A stretch of 64,000 nucleotides of DNA. Origin: Ostrinia nubilalis (lineage: Eukaryota; Arthropoda; Insecta; Lepidoptera; Crambidae). This document shows positions 21,014 to 31,465 of the stretch, one piece after another. Each line of letters begins with the position of its first letter. Position 1 is the first letter of the stretch. A program made the position numbers and the translations under genes. The notes beneath the pieces were generated by a model. The model was given only the letters and a program-made list of their open reading frames with translations. It searched no databases and was not told the DNA's origin. The stretch is taken from contig NC_087118.1 of the NCBI RefSeq assembly GCF_963855985.1, forward strand, positions 2,666,001 to 2,730,000, in the 5' to 3' direction.

Positions 21014-21305
21014 TCATGTTTTAGATAAACTGGAAATCTAGTGCGCAGGGTCCGGGGCAGCCCCAACATCATCTTAAACGCGCTCTCCGCAAGATTTGAC
21101 TGTCAGTGCATTAATCATTGCTCTATGATTAATCTACTGACTAACGAACAAATAGCAAAATGTAAAAATTGACTTGTTTTGAATTGTTTGAATTTAATTT
21201 AATGATGTGAATTGAAATGAAATTTAAATATTTTATTATTATTATAATTATTAACTGTAACCTTAAACCTATGACTATGTGTTGAAATAAATGACTTATT
21301 ATTAT
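21014..21305 (+). mobile_element. 3' end of a LINE (last codons, AT-rich UTR, TTATTATT tail)
   Basis: A short frame ending NLLTNEQIAKCKN with a TGA (about 21171) is followed by an AT-rich untranslated region, an AATAAA signal near 21290 and the triplet tail TTATTATTATG. The layout is like the LINE 3' end at 60443-60690. The Pao element inserted at or close to its upstream border, duplicating TCATG. The upstream part is missing, so the clade is not assigned. Confidence 0.5.
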
Positions 21306-21970
21306 GTTTGTACGCTTTGGAGCTCACGGGTCAAGAGTGGCCCGGTCCTTTATAAGGCTTGCGTGGGGATACAGATCCAACACGTAGAGGCCGTTTTAAG
21401 CGCAAAATAATCGACAAAAGTGAAAGTGGTGCACATGCTGGATCTAGTCTCTGACTATTCATGGGATGTAGCCAGAGACCATCCCCAGCCTGTGCACAGG
21501 AGCTATTGCAGTTATTGGAGAATGGACTAGGGTTATGGATGAAGGATGGATGGACTGGTTACTGGGCTATGGATGGAGACTACAGGACACCTGCCTGGTT
21601 CATAGTCTCGGACTGAAAAAATGGCAGGCGGTGACTAGCCAGCGACTAAATGGGCCCCCCCTGGCGTCATGGGTCGTATAGACCGGACTGAGGGGCAACA
21701 TTGGCGTCTGCCAGCTCAGGGGTGTAGAGAGGTGTGCTGCGCTTTCTCCGAAGTTACTCGCGGCGTTATGCCCTTTAACACTTCCACCCCTGGAGCATAT
21801 AGCCCTAGCGACTCCACTCTGGCCGGCCGGTTAAGGCAAGCCAGAGGTGAAAGTCCTGCAGACCCTCTCGGATTCCACTTCGGCAAGCCGAAGACGAGGG
21901 TCTTGACCGACTCTCGGGAGCACTCGGATTAACAACTGGCCCCGTGGTGTCGCTACTCACCAACAGCTCG
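21306..21970. other. GC-richer repeat-like sequence of unknown class
   Basis: This stretch lies between two TTATTATT triplet tails. It contains short self-complementary motifs (for example TTCGGCAAGCCGAA near 21880) and an ATG frame of about 87 codons (21669-21932) with no recognisable motif. It may be an untranslated region of a LINE on either strand. I cannot assign it. Confidence 0.3.
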
Positions 21971-22163
21971 CCTATTATTATTATTTCTTAGGCTTTTTTT
22001 TACTCGAAGTCCATAAGTTCTTCGGTATAACGTTAACTCACGGGCTCATGCCAAGTGAGTTACGTGTTCAGAGTTGATTGCGGAGTTGGAGTCGTCCTGC
22101 ATAAACTTTCTGACGATACGACAGGTGTTGAGAATCGCTGCCTTTTGCATAGTCATATATTAT
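21971..22163 (-). mobile_element. Second, shorter 3' end of a restriction-endonuclease-type LINE
   Basis: On the minus strand, about 38 codons starting MTMQKAAILNTCRIVRKFMQ and ending THLA stop are followed by an untranslated region and an AATAATAAT tail. They match the last codons of the larger copy next to it (LQKAAILNTCRIVRKFLQ ... HLA stop), but the UTRs differ, so the two are related and not a simple duplication. Confidence 0.65.
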
Positions 22164-23227
22164 TATTATTATTATTCTCGGTTTACACTTTAGTGTCTCA
22201 GCTCTAGGCTGGTATCAAAGGAAAGCACGGGCCTAAGCCAAGTGCGATCCCGATAAAAAGGTTGCGTTTTGTTCTTGCGGTTGTGCTGATGTCGGCTGGC
22301 TGTGATCTTCCTGGACTTGTAAAAATTTTCTTACTATCCTACACGTGTTAAGAATAGCTGCTTTCTGGAGTGATATGTAAGTAAGTGGTGGCAGGTTGAG
22401 GGTATTTAATGATTGGTGTAGCTGTTTTGGTATAACGCCTGTTGTTGAAAGTACGATGGGGACAATGTTAACCTGATTAAGACGCCACATCCGCCTGATT
22501 TCATCTTTTAAGTCTGTGTATTTAGACAGTTTTTCTGATATAGTATTTTGTAAGTTGTGGGTGTTGGGTATAGCTATATCTATTATAGTTGCTGTGTGGT
22601 TATTTTTATCTTGAAGAGTGATGTCTGGTCTATTAAAATGTGTTGTTCGGTTTGTGAGTATAGCGCGGTCGAAGTAGAGTCTATATTGGCTGTTTTCAAG
22701 GACGGGTTCGGGCACATACTTGTAATATGGTGTAGGTTTATCTGGGATCAGTTTGTATTTGTGAGCAAGTTTTTGATGTATGATATTGGCGACTTGATCA
22801 TGTCGGTGTTTGTAGTCGGTCTGTACTATTGCTTTGCATGCGCCTGTTACGTGTTGGATAGTTTCTGAGCTGCTGTTTCATTTTCTGCATAAGTCTGTGG
22901 GCAGATTTGGGATCTTCATTATGTGCTTCTGGTAGTTGCGGGTCTCGATGATTTGATCCTGTATTGCAATCATGAACCCTTCAGTCTCAGGGAAGAGTTC
23001 CCCACGACTAAGCCAGGCGTTCGACGCTACCTTGTCGACATTGGGTTGGCACAAGTCATGGCGATATCTTCCGTGGAGAGATTTTCGGGTCCATTCATTA
23101 ATTTTTATCTGCGCAGTGGTTTCGAGTTCATTTGTTTGGGTTGTTGCATCTTGCAGATTCAAAGGGGTCAACTTACTATCAGCTTGAACAGTTGCTTGGT
23201 GAATAACAGATGTTGCGGCCTTTTGAT
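22164..23227 (-). pseudogene. C-terminal part of a restriction-endonuclease-type LINE (R2/R4-like group)
   Basis: On the minus strand a single frame runs from about 23226 to the stop at 22233, broken only by one in-frame TGA near 22878. It encodes the region after the reverse transcriptase: a CCHC zinc finger (DLCRK then stop then ETIQHVTGAC) and a PD-(D/E)XK-type endonuclease core (RPDITLQ, 11 residues, IDIAIP, at about 22620-22560). That pair is the hallmark of R2/R4/Dong-type non-LTR elements, whose endonuclease nicks the target. The TGA falls exactly on the second zinc-finger cysteine. The UTR ends in an AATAATAAT tail at about 22164. The RT and N-terminus are missing through 5' truncation. 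Confidence 0.75.
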
Positions 23228-23279
23228 TTTTTTTAATTATTATTATTATTTTATTTATTTATTTATTTAAACTTTAATG

Positions 23280-24639
23280 CCAAAATAAATTTGTACATAA
23301 GGCGAACTTAATGCACTAAAGCATTCTCGACCAGTTTACCTTTGGGTTGAGCAGAAAAGAAATTTGTAATATTATTATTATTATTATTAGTACGAAGTTC
23401 ATCTTCATTTGGTTGAAAAACTGATAATACATCCATAATATTGTCAGAAGGAACAAAATTCGCAGAGGTGGCTGTAGTAACTAAGCTAACGTTTTCCTGA
23501 TTTATCATTGTCTGCCCAATAATCAAATCTATCTCGGCCATACTACAATTCGTTAATTCCGTATCACCCTTTAATACCATACCATCAATTTTTTTTGTCG
23601 GCCGTTTGGTGTAGTGGTTCAGAACGGACTACTATGCCGAGAGGTCCCGGGTTCGATTCCCGGCCGGGCAGAAATTGAAATGATGAATTTTAATTTCTGT
23701 GACGGGTCTGGGTGTTACTATGTATAATATGTATGTATTTAAAAAAAAAAGCATATAAGTAGTATATCCGTTAAGCTAGCACCCATAACACAAGCATATT
23801 AATTGCTTACTTTGGGGCTAGATGGCGCTGTGTGAGATTGTCCAAAGATATTATTAAAGATATTATTATAATTAACACCGCAATTTCACATTTTCCTAAT
23901 GATTGAATACAACCGCCTCCAAATCCTTTCATCACTGTAGTTGACGGATGAATTTCGAGTTTTAAGTTTTTTGCAATATTAATTGTGAGAATGTTAAGTT
24001 TACTGCCCGTGTCAATATAAGCAATCATTTGTAACCCATTAACCATCACATTTCGCTTATAAATATCTAAATAAATATCATAAGTAATATGTTAAATATT
24101 ATGCACCTGTTGTGTTTGTGGACGCGAAGAGCTCATAGCATACCAGCACGCTGCCGTCGTATGTCCCGGACGGCGGCAGGTCTCGCAGCGCGGAGGTAGT
24201 CTGCAGTCCCGCGCCTCGTGCCCGGCGCGTCGACACACGAAGCATATCCTCGGCGCCAGTTGTGTTGATGTTCCAGTACTTCCGGTAGACGAATTTGCGT
24301 TGCCTCTCTTCCATGTAGACTTGCGCGATGTAGAAGCTGCATCCACTCTCTTGAAGTTTTCGAGCGACGATAAATATCCAAAATAGAGTTGCTCTGGCGT
24401 TTCACACTTATAAGCCTTTGCGTTGTTTCGTAGTTCTGCCGGTAATCCTTGAATGATGCACGAAATTGCATCGCTTCCTCCAATTTTGCACTTCCTAAGC
24501 AATGTCAATTTTTCATGATAATATTTCGTCATTGATTCACTATCTTCTTTTGATCTTGCTAACATTTGTTCAAGCTGTACCAGAATAGCCTTGGCACTGC
24601 AGGATTTTTGAAAAGAAACTCCTTGATTTTCAAAATTGG
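23280..24639 (-). pseudogene. Retroviral-type gag and protease fragment, split by a SINE
   Basis: On the minus strand the frame runs from about 24630 to a stop at 24092. It encodes a capsid-like region (ILVQLEQMLARSKEDSESM, IIQGLPAELRNN) and two zinc knuckles, CFVCRRAGHEARDC near 24240 and CETCRRPGHTTAAC near 24180. After a short gap an aspartic-protease stretch with YIDTGSKLNIL (about 24020) continues to about 23880. The SINE at 23598-23880 interrupts it, and the protease end (EIDLIIGQTMINQ) resumes at 23580. I read this as a Ty3/gypsy-type gag-protease; no RT remains. A reading starting at 24847 would include LTR sequence of the neighbouring BEL element and is not a real gag start. Confidence 0.65.
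23598..23880 (+). mobile_element. tRNA-derived SINE inserted in the gag-protease fragment
   Basis: The head starts TCGGCCGTTTGGTGTAGTGG and has A and B boxes (TGGTGTAGTGG; GGTTCGATTCC). The body ends with GGGGCTAGATGGCGCTGTG and an ATTATTAAAG-type tail. It is the same family as 20141-20410 with clear divergence. It interrupts a protease coding frame on the opposite strand. Confidence 0.75.
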
Positions 24640-24884
24640 TGTGTAATCCCGTGGATAGAAATGAAGAGTGACAATAGTTATCGTAAATTTTCGTTTGTTT
24701 TAAATTATACAATGTTAGCACCCGCGGATTGGTGCGCAAAATTGATCGCGGACGAGGAACGTTCCTGATTGGTTGTTGGTCTCGAGCGTTAAGACGTTGA
24801 GCGAAGAAATTGTAGCAGGGAGAAGGTATATGGCCGCCAGTTCTCATGATGAGTTGCGTAGATGGCGCTGTGGGTGTCCAAACA
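24640..24884 (-). repeat. 3' LTR of a minus-strand BEL element
   Basis: On the minus strand it starts TGTTTGGACACCC right after a purine-rich tract (GGCCGGGGGCA) and ends GGATTACACA. It follows the BEL integrase tail by 25 bases. No partner LTR is present, so the inner end rests on the TG...CA rule. Confidence 0.6.
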
Positions 24885-24909
24885 TGCCCCCGGCCTTGGA
24901 AGTACCAGC

Positions 24910-25752
24910 TTACGAAAAACTAGCAGGATCCATCTCTGGCTGATCCCATAGCAAAGGACAGATCTTGGTTACAGCGCGCCTGATGACTCCGGATGTTGTT
25001 TGGATGTCAGCAACTCTCACGATGTCATCTTTTCCATGGATCGTGTTCTTAACGCGTCCCAGTTGCCATTTCAGTGGAGGTAAGTTGTCATCCTTGACAA
25101 TCACCAGCGTGTCTGGTCGCAAGTCGACCGTGTTCTCCTTCCACTTGATCCTCGTCTGCATTTCCGAGATGTACTCTTTGGTCCAACGTGACCAAAAATG
25201 CTGGCGCAGTTGTTCAACACGTTGATATCGAGTAAGTCGATGCATCGGCGTATCTTGCATGTCGGCGCTTACAGGTGCAACGAGCGGACGACCAACCAGG
25301 AAGTGAGCAGGAGAGAGAGGCTGAAGATCATGCGGATCTGTGGATAGGGGACTCAGTGGACGGGAGTTAAGGACAGCTTCCACCTGCGTTAATAATGTGC
25401 ATAGCTCTTCGAAATTTAGGTGCGCGTTGCCTACTACATGGTTAAGGTGATATTTGCAAGATTTTACTCCTGCTTCCCACAGACAACCAAAATGAGGAGA
25501 GTATGGAGGTATGAATTTAAATTTAATCTGTTGGCTTCTAGCATACTCGATAATATCGGATGAGCAATTCGTTAAAAATTTCTTAAATTCATTCACCAAA
25601 CCTACAAAATTCCTACCGTTGTCTGAAAAGATTACTTCCGGTTTGCCACGACGCGAGATAAATCGTTTCAGGGCTAGAAAATATGCGTCAGATGTCAGAT
25701 CGCTGACAAGTTCCAAGTGTATCGCGCGAATTACATACGTCAAGCAAGCCAA
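24910..25752 (-). pseudogene. BEL integrase C-terminal half
   Basis: On the minus strand about 280 codons are open, from near the first integrase motif (RAIHLELVSD) through the second acidic residue (FSDNGRNF near 25630), the glutamate (WEAGVKS near 25475), the conserved LNSRPLSPL and SPAHFLVGRPL segments, and the BEL-specific C-terminal domain ending RRAVTKICPL. The stop is at 24910. The upstream polyprotein is missing: homology ends abruptly near 25745, about 70 bp from the copia LTR. The remaining frame has no internal lesion, so truncation rather than slow decay removed the rest. Confidence 0.85.
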
Positions 25753-25813
25753 TTATGCTTATGCAGAATTTCATCATTTCGGCTGCATAGCGATGATGCG
25801 AGCGAGCGAGCGA

Positions 25814-25912
25814 TGTGAAAATAACAAAATAATCTATGGTCATTGTTTATTGTTTTTGTCTATGGCAATAAAAGTCAGTCTTGAGAAAACCGCCAACTGC
25901 GTTTTATTAACA
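25814..25912 (+). repeat. Left LTR of copia element 1
   Basis: 99 bp, TGTGAAAATAAC to TTTATTAACA. It differs from the right LTR at a few positions only (for example A versus G at the fifth base, T versus A in TTTTTGTC/TTATTGTC). Confidence 0.9.
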
Positions 25913-25926
25913 GGTTATGGGCCCAG
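25913..25926 (+). promoter_or_regulatory. Copia-type primer site, internal tRNA-iMet
   Basis: GGTTATGGGCCCAG is complementary to the anticodon stem-loop region of initiator tRNA-Met, the known unusual primer of Drosophila copia. The identical motif follows the left LTR of copia element 2 at 33790-33803. Confidence 0.85.
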
Positions 25927-28170
25927 ACTAAAAAAGTGCGAAAGTATATAATTTCCGTGTATAAAGTTATAAAAATGTCGACGAACTATATAGCAAACGT
26001 TCCAAAACTTAGAGGTCGCGAAAATTATGACGACTGGTCTTTTGCGGCGTCAAATGTGCTGGTGTTAGAAGGCATGGCGGACGCCATTGCAACACAGTTA
26101 GCGGCAACGGCGACTACAGCCCAGAAAATTGAAGATTCGAAGGCGAAAGCAAAGTTAATCCTCACTATCGATCCGGCGCTTTATGTTCACATAAAGCAGG
26201 CAGCTACCACATATGATCTTTGGACTACATTGAAGAATATGTTTGATGATTCAGGCTTCACAAGAAAGATAAGTCTATTGAAAAATCTCATCAACATACG
26301 CCTCGAAAACTGCGAATCTATGACTAATTATGTCACCCAAATAATAGAAAACGGGCAACGGCTAAGAGGAACAGGCTTTAAGATTTCGGATGAGTGGATT
26401 GGTGCATTGATGTTGGCGGGACTACCAGAAAGGTACGCTCCTATGCTTATGGCCATTGAACACTCAGGTATCGAAATAACCGCCGACATTATCAAAACGA
26501 AGCTGATGGACATGAGTGATGATGCAAGTACGTCTCCAGTATCCGAGAATGCATTATTAGCTAAAGGAACTCATAATCATAATTCTCGAGGGAAAAATAA
26601 CAACGTCAACAAATACAGTTATGGCGGGAAACCACAAACGTCAACTGCGCAAACGTCAGAATCGAAAACTGTCAAAGTGATAAAATGCTACAATTGTAAA
26701 CAAACCGGTCACTACAAAAACCAGTGTCCGAGCTTGGATAAGAACAAAAGAAAGCAATCCAACGCTTTCAGTGCTATATTTCTGACTGGAAGGTTCAACC
26801 AAAAGAGTTGGTACGTTGACAGCGGCGCCAGTAGACACATGACTGCGAGACAAGAATTGATCGTGAATGCATCACAGAAGTTACACACGAAGGAAATTAT
26901 CATCGCAAACCAAACAAGTGTTCCAGTAACGTGCTCAGGAGATGTGAATATCGTGACTGTCGTGAACGATATTGAGTATGACATCACAGTTTCCAACGTA
27001 TTGTGTGTACCAAACTTGACCACAAACTTTCTCTCTGTGAGTCAGTTGATTGAGAATGGCATGGAATCAGCAGAATGAACTTGTTGGCCAAGCTGAGTTG
27101 ATTGACGGCGTATACAGATTACATACTTTGGAAACAGAAGAGACAGCAGTAGCAGTGCCAGCAGTGATATCTAGCAGAACATGGCATAGACGCTTAGGAC
27201 ACCTTAACAGTGGCAGCCTAAACAAGATGAAACAGGCAGTAGATGGAATTTCATTTCCAGAAGATGCAAAGATTGCAAAGTCTGACTGCATTACTTGTTG
27301 TGAAGGCAAGCAAGCCAAACTACCATTTCAACAGAGCCACACTAAAACTGAGAGAGTGCTGCAGTTGATTCATGCTGATGTTGGAGGTCCAATGGAATGT
27401 GTATCAGTTGGAAAGTCAAGATACTATGTTTTATTCGTGGATGACTTCAGCAAGATGGTATTTGTTTATTTCCTAAAAACAAAGGATGAAGTTTTTGAAA
27501 AGTTCAAGTATTTCAAATCTATGGTTGAGAAACAGAAAGACAGGAAGATCCAAACTATCAGGACAGACAATGGAGGTGAATTCTGTAGTCTTGAGTTTGA
27601 GAGGTACTTTAGCAGAGCAAGGAATAGTGCATCAGAAGACCAATGCTTACACACCACAACAGAACGGCTTGTGTGAACGAATGAACAGGTCAGTAGTGGA
27701 GAAAGCAAGGTGTTTGCTATTTGATGCCGGTCTTGACAAGAAGCTTTGGGCAGAGGCCGTGAACACCTCGGTTTACCTCAGAAATAGATCTGTTGTTTCG
27801 GGATTGAATGCAAGACACCCTACGAGATCTGGACAGGCCAGAAGCCAAACTTGAGCCATTTGCGAGTTTTTGGAAGTACTGTGATGACACATATCCCAAA
27901 GGAGAGACGCAACAAGTGGGACAAGAAGGCGAAGCAGCTAATTCTCGTCGGCTACGCTGAGAACGTGAAGGGATACCGGGTATATGATCCAGCTACTAAC
28001 TCTGTGACCACAAGTAGAGACATCATTATCATGGAACATCCAGAGAAAAACACCGTGGACATAGTAGTTGAAAGTAAATCCTTACCAGAGGACGTGCCAG
28101 TAATACCAGAGTGCAGGCCAGATATGTCAGACGACCAGATTAGACCAGAGACTTCATATTCTGAAGAATC

Positions 28171-28308
28171 ATCATCTCTACTTCTGAGGTAGTATCATGA
28201 AAATCATCTTCAGTACTTACCGAAGAAGCATCTAGATCTGGTACATAAGGCTTCTTCGGTAAGTACTGAAGATGATTTTCATGATACTACCTCAGAAGTA
28301 GAGATGAT
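28171..28308. repeat. Perfect 59-bp inverted duplication with 20-bp loop
   Basis: Arms at 28171-28229 and 28250-28308 are exact reverse complements with a 20-base spacer. The right arm keeps the coding sense of the copia polyprotein (encodes STEDDFHDTTSEVEM); the left arm is the backward copy and breaks the frame. The structure would form a strong hairpin. Confidence 0.95.
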
Positions 28309-28807
28309 ACCAAGTACTGCATGTGAGAGACCAAAGAGAACTCGAAGAGCACCAGATAGATATGGTTTTAATAATCTGTGTTTTGTAGAGGACCAAACTG
28401 AAGTTGATGCAGGAGACATCACACTCGAAGAAGCTCTCAATGGACCTGAAAGCAAATTCTGGAGAGCAGCCATGCAGGAGGAGCTGAAATCTTTCGAAGA
28501 CAACGACGCGTGGGAGGAAGTTGATCGCCCATATGACAAAACTGTGGTTCAATGCAAGTGGGTCTTTAGAAAAAAGTGTGACAGTACTAACAATGTGAGA
28601 TACCGTGCAAGGTTAGTTGCCAAAGGATTTTCTCAAAAGGCTGGTATAGATTATCATGAGACATTTTCCCCTGTGCTTCGGTATTCCACATTGCGACTGT
28701 TGTTTGCACTTGCTGTAAAATTAGATTTAGATGTGTGTCACCTAGATGTAACAACTGCTTTTTTAAATGGTTTTCTGAAAGAAACAGTGTACATGAATAA
28801 ACCTATT

Positions 28808-29479
28808 ACAACTGTCTACAGCATTTTTGCGCACGGGTTATGCATAGCTTATTTTTATTGCTTTATGACCTAGAAATAAAAATAACAACAAAAAATTGTT
28901 CTGAATTTGCTTTTATGTGTAAAAAATTGAAAAATTCATATCAATGAATGTATGAAACATGAACATAGAGATGATTCAATTTGTTGCCAAATATATTTTT
29001 TTCTTTCTTTCTTTCATTCTTTCTAATTATGAAAACATACCAAACATCCATTTAAGATTCATTCTCACAAGAGAAAATTTAAAATAGAGTCCAAATATTT
29101 ATTAAAAATGAAAAGTTCTAATTTCCTGTCATGTTCCATAGAAGATTTTTCGCATAAAAATCTAACCCTATCATGCTTTCAGTATACTGGCCTTGGTAAC
29201 GTCGTCTCTCAAATCTCACTTTATTTTGATGAAAGCGTGCCCCTTGTTCTTGCGAATAAGCCCCCATAATTATTTATAAATATATCCCAATGAGAATGGG
29301 ACGTGCATCTTTAGAGACATTCTACTATGAAGATGGAAAATTCAAATCCCTATAACTTCTTAAAAAGCAAATATTTTCGATTTGTAATCGCACTTTTTTA
29401 TACAAATTTGCTTATATAATCAGAATATAATAAGTAAAATCCATGCGCAAAAAAAAAATTTTTTTTTGTTGACCGGTGT
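28808..29479. mobile_element. 672-bp non-autonomous transposon, copy 1, TSD TATT
   Basis: It interrupts the copia RT codons and is flanked by TATT at 28804-28807 and 29480-29483. The ends are imperfect inverted repeats (ACAACTGTCTACA; the right end read inwards gives ACACCGGTCAACA). A second copy of exactly the same length lies at 48809-49480. The interior is AT-rich and non-coding, with an A9-T9-type run near the right end. The 4-bp duplication does not fit mariner (TA) or hAT (8 bp); the superfamily is unassigned. Confidence 0.85.
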
Positions 29480-30735
29480 TATTGCTGATGATTGTAAACA
29501 GTTAGATAACAAGGTATTAAAGTTAAAGCGTGCTATTTATGGCCTAAAGCAATCTTCCAGAGCTTGGAATGATAGAATTGATAATTATTTGCAGAGTCTA
29601 GGTTATAAAAATTCAAAGTATGAGCCATGTTTGTATACCAAATTTGAAGGAAATGTAAAAGTTATAATTGCTTTATTTGTAGATGATTTTTTTGTGTTCT
29701 ACAACAGACTGTAAATCAGCTATGGATTTATTGGTAGAAGAGTTGAGTAAAAAGTTTAAAATGAAAAATCTTGGCCAGTTGAAACAATGTTTGGGCATGA
29801 GAGTCAAAATTAGCAAAAATGTAATATCTCTTGACCAAGAACAGTATATTGAAAGTTTATTAGAGAAATTTAATATGTCACAATGTAAAAGTGTTTGTAC
29901 TCCTATGGAGATTAATCTTAAATTAGATAAGGCAGAAAATTATTGTTATAAATGTCCTTATCAGCAACTTTTGGGTAGCTTGATGTATTTAGCAGTAATG
30001 ACTAGACCTGACATTTCATACAGTGTGAGCTTTTTAAGTCAATTTAATAATAATTATAATGAAACTCACTGGAAACATGTAAAGAGAGTACTAAAGTATT
30101 TGAAACATACTAAAAACTATGGTCTTGTGTTTAGTAAAGATGATCTTTCTATTAAAGGTTTTGTAGATGCAGACTGGGGTTCAGATGTGACAGATAGGAA
30201 ATCATATTCTGGGTTCTGCTTTACTCTGTCTAACTCAGTAATTTCTTTTGAATGTAGAAAGCAGAGAAATGTAGCACTATCAAGTACTGAAGCAGAGTAC
30301 ATTTCAATGTCAGAGGCCAGTAAAGAGGCTATTTATTTAAAGAATTTGTTGGCTGAAATTGTAGGAAGTTCAGAACCTATTATGTTGTTTAATGATAGCC
30401 AGAGCGCCCAAAAATTGGTATCGAATCCAATTTTCCACCGAAGGTCGAAGCACATCGACATAAGGTACCATTTTGTAAGAGAGGCTGTACAGAATAAGAT
30501 GATTGCTATAAAATATGTTATCTTCAAACAGCAGAAATGCCCGCTGACATTTTAACCAAAAGCTTAGGTACGATCAAGCATTACTATTTTATGAAAAAGT
30601 TAGGCATTTCTCCTGTTTCTTAATAGTAAATTAGTTTTTTAGCATAATGGTGTACTCGGTAATGTGTAACAAAGTGCCTTGTATGTATAGTTAAAGGTTT
30701 CTATTTTTAAACTTGATTATTTTGTTAAGGGCAGG

Positions 30736-30834
30736 TGTGGAAATAACAAAATAATCTATGGTCATTGTTTATTGTTATTGTCTATGGCAATAAAAGTCAG
30801 TCTTGAGAAAACCGCCAACTGCGTTTTATTAACA
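30736..30834 (+). repeat. Right LTR of copia element 1
   Basis: 99 bp, TGTGGAAATAAC to TTTATTAACA, preceded by a purine-rich tract. Its right flank is errantivirus-like LTR sequence. Confidence 0.9.
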
Positions 30835-31063
30835 AAATCACGCGCCTGCACACGCCACCGAGTCAGCACATTTCGCCCTACGTGACGTCAAGCCGCCAGC
30901 GCCGTTTCCTCGAGCTGCCCAAATTTCGTCCACTTGCGTTCACACTTCGAACCTAGGCACTACTTCTAGTTTTAGTACTTTTATTGTAATTTTTATTTTA
31001 TTAATTAAATTAGTTTAAATTAAAATAGTTTTTTTTAGATCCTACGGCTGTAGCTTACGTAAT
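30835..31063 (+). repeat. Truncated 5' LTR of the errantivirus-like element
   Basis: AT-rich sequence ending in CTTACGTAAT immediately before the primer site. Its left side is cut by the copia 1 LTR. I found no second copy in the window. Confidence 0.55.
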
Positions 31064-31081
31064 TGGCGCAGTCGGTAGGAT
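31064..31081 (+). promoter_or_regulatory. Primer-binding site, tRNA-Ser
   Basis: TGGCGCAGTCGGTAGGAT is complementary to the 3' end of insect tRNA-Ser, the known primer of the Drosophila elements 17.6 and 297, and marks the start of the internal region. Confidence 0.85.
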
Positions 31082-31465
31082 ACTCGCGGCCGATTCGCGG
31101 GAAGGTTTCTAAAATCGAAATTCGGTATCGCGGGTCGCTCGGGCGGCTATCAAGCCCCACGTCGAGTATTCTGAATCTACGAGCGCTGCAGCCACGGGAA
31201 CACCAGTATCCGGCCATCGATACGACCACTACCAGAGACGAGATTGTAAGTAGGTACACAGAATCTTTCTACTGTTGCTTTCCTTGTGTTCTTTTATCTT
31301 TAGCACTTCCTTTTATCTTTAATCATTTTCCGTCCCAGTACCTCGGGTCCCAGCGAGTCTGCGCTATTGCAGTCTCGTCGGCAACTTAATATAGATCGTA
31401 CTAGAAATATTAATTTGTTAGAATCTTTTAGTGATCTAGATATAGATAACCTATTTAGTAACACG

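Larger units (their letters stand above)
25975..30623 (+). pseudogene. Copia 1 gag-pol, broken in several places
   Basis: The likely start is ATG 25975. Gag carries one CCHC knuckle (CYNCKQTGHYKNQC near 26688) and the protease motif VDSGAS near 26816. Codons are missing near 27060, where the protease-to-integrase linker jumps frame. Integrase shows its H/C finger and HADVGGP, TDNGGEF and QQNGLCERMNR, with frameshifts near 27620 and 27815. The inverted duplication at 28171-28308 disrupts the region before RT. RT starts near 28430 and is split by the 672-bp element at 28808-29479; it resumes with YGLKQS and an FVDD box, with a frameshift near 29700. RNase H (DADWGSD, near 30168) follows, and a last frameshift near 30525 precedes the natural stop. 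The protein cannot be made. Confidence 0.85.
25814..30834 (+). mobile_element. Copia-type LTR retrotransposon 1 (degenerate, no matching TSD)
   Basis: Two 99-bp LTRs (25814-25912 and 30736-30834) enclose a copia gag-pol with several frameshifts, a 59-bp inverted duplication and a 672-bp transposon. A copia-type primer site follows the first LTR and a purine tract (TTAAGGGCAGG) precedes the second. The five bases before the element (AGCGA) and after it (AAATC) do not match. Its left neighbour is truncated BEL DNA and its right neighbour a truncated errantivirus LTR. Confidence 0.9.

Noticed and set aside
21669..21932. 87-codon frame as a small gene
   Set aside because: No recognisable motif, and it lies between two LINE tails in a repeat-like stretch.
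24641..24847. Start of the gag frame at 24847
   Set aside because: The first about 70 codons coincide with the proposed BEL 3' LTR; homology to gag begins only near 24630.
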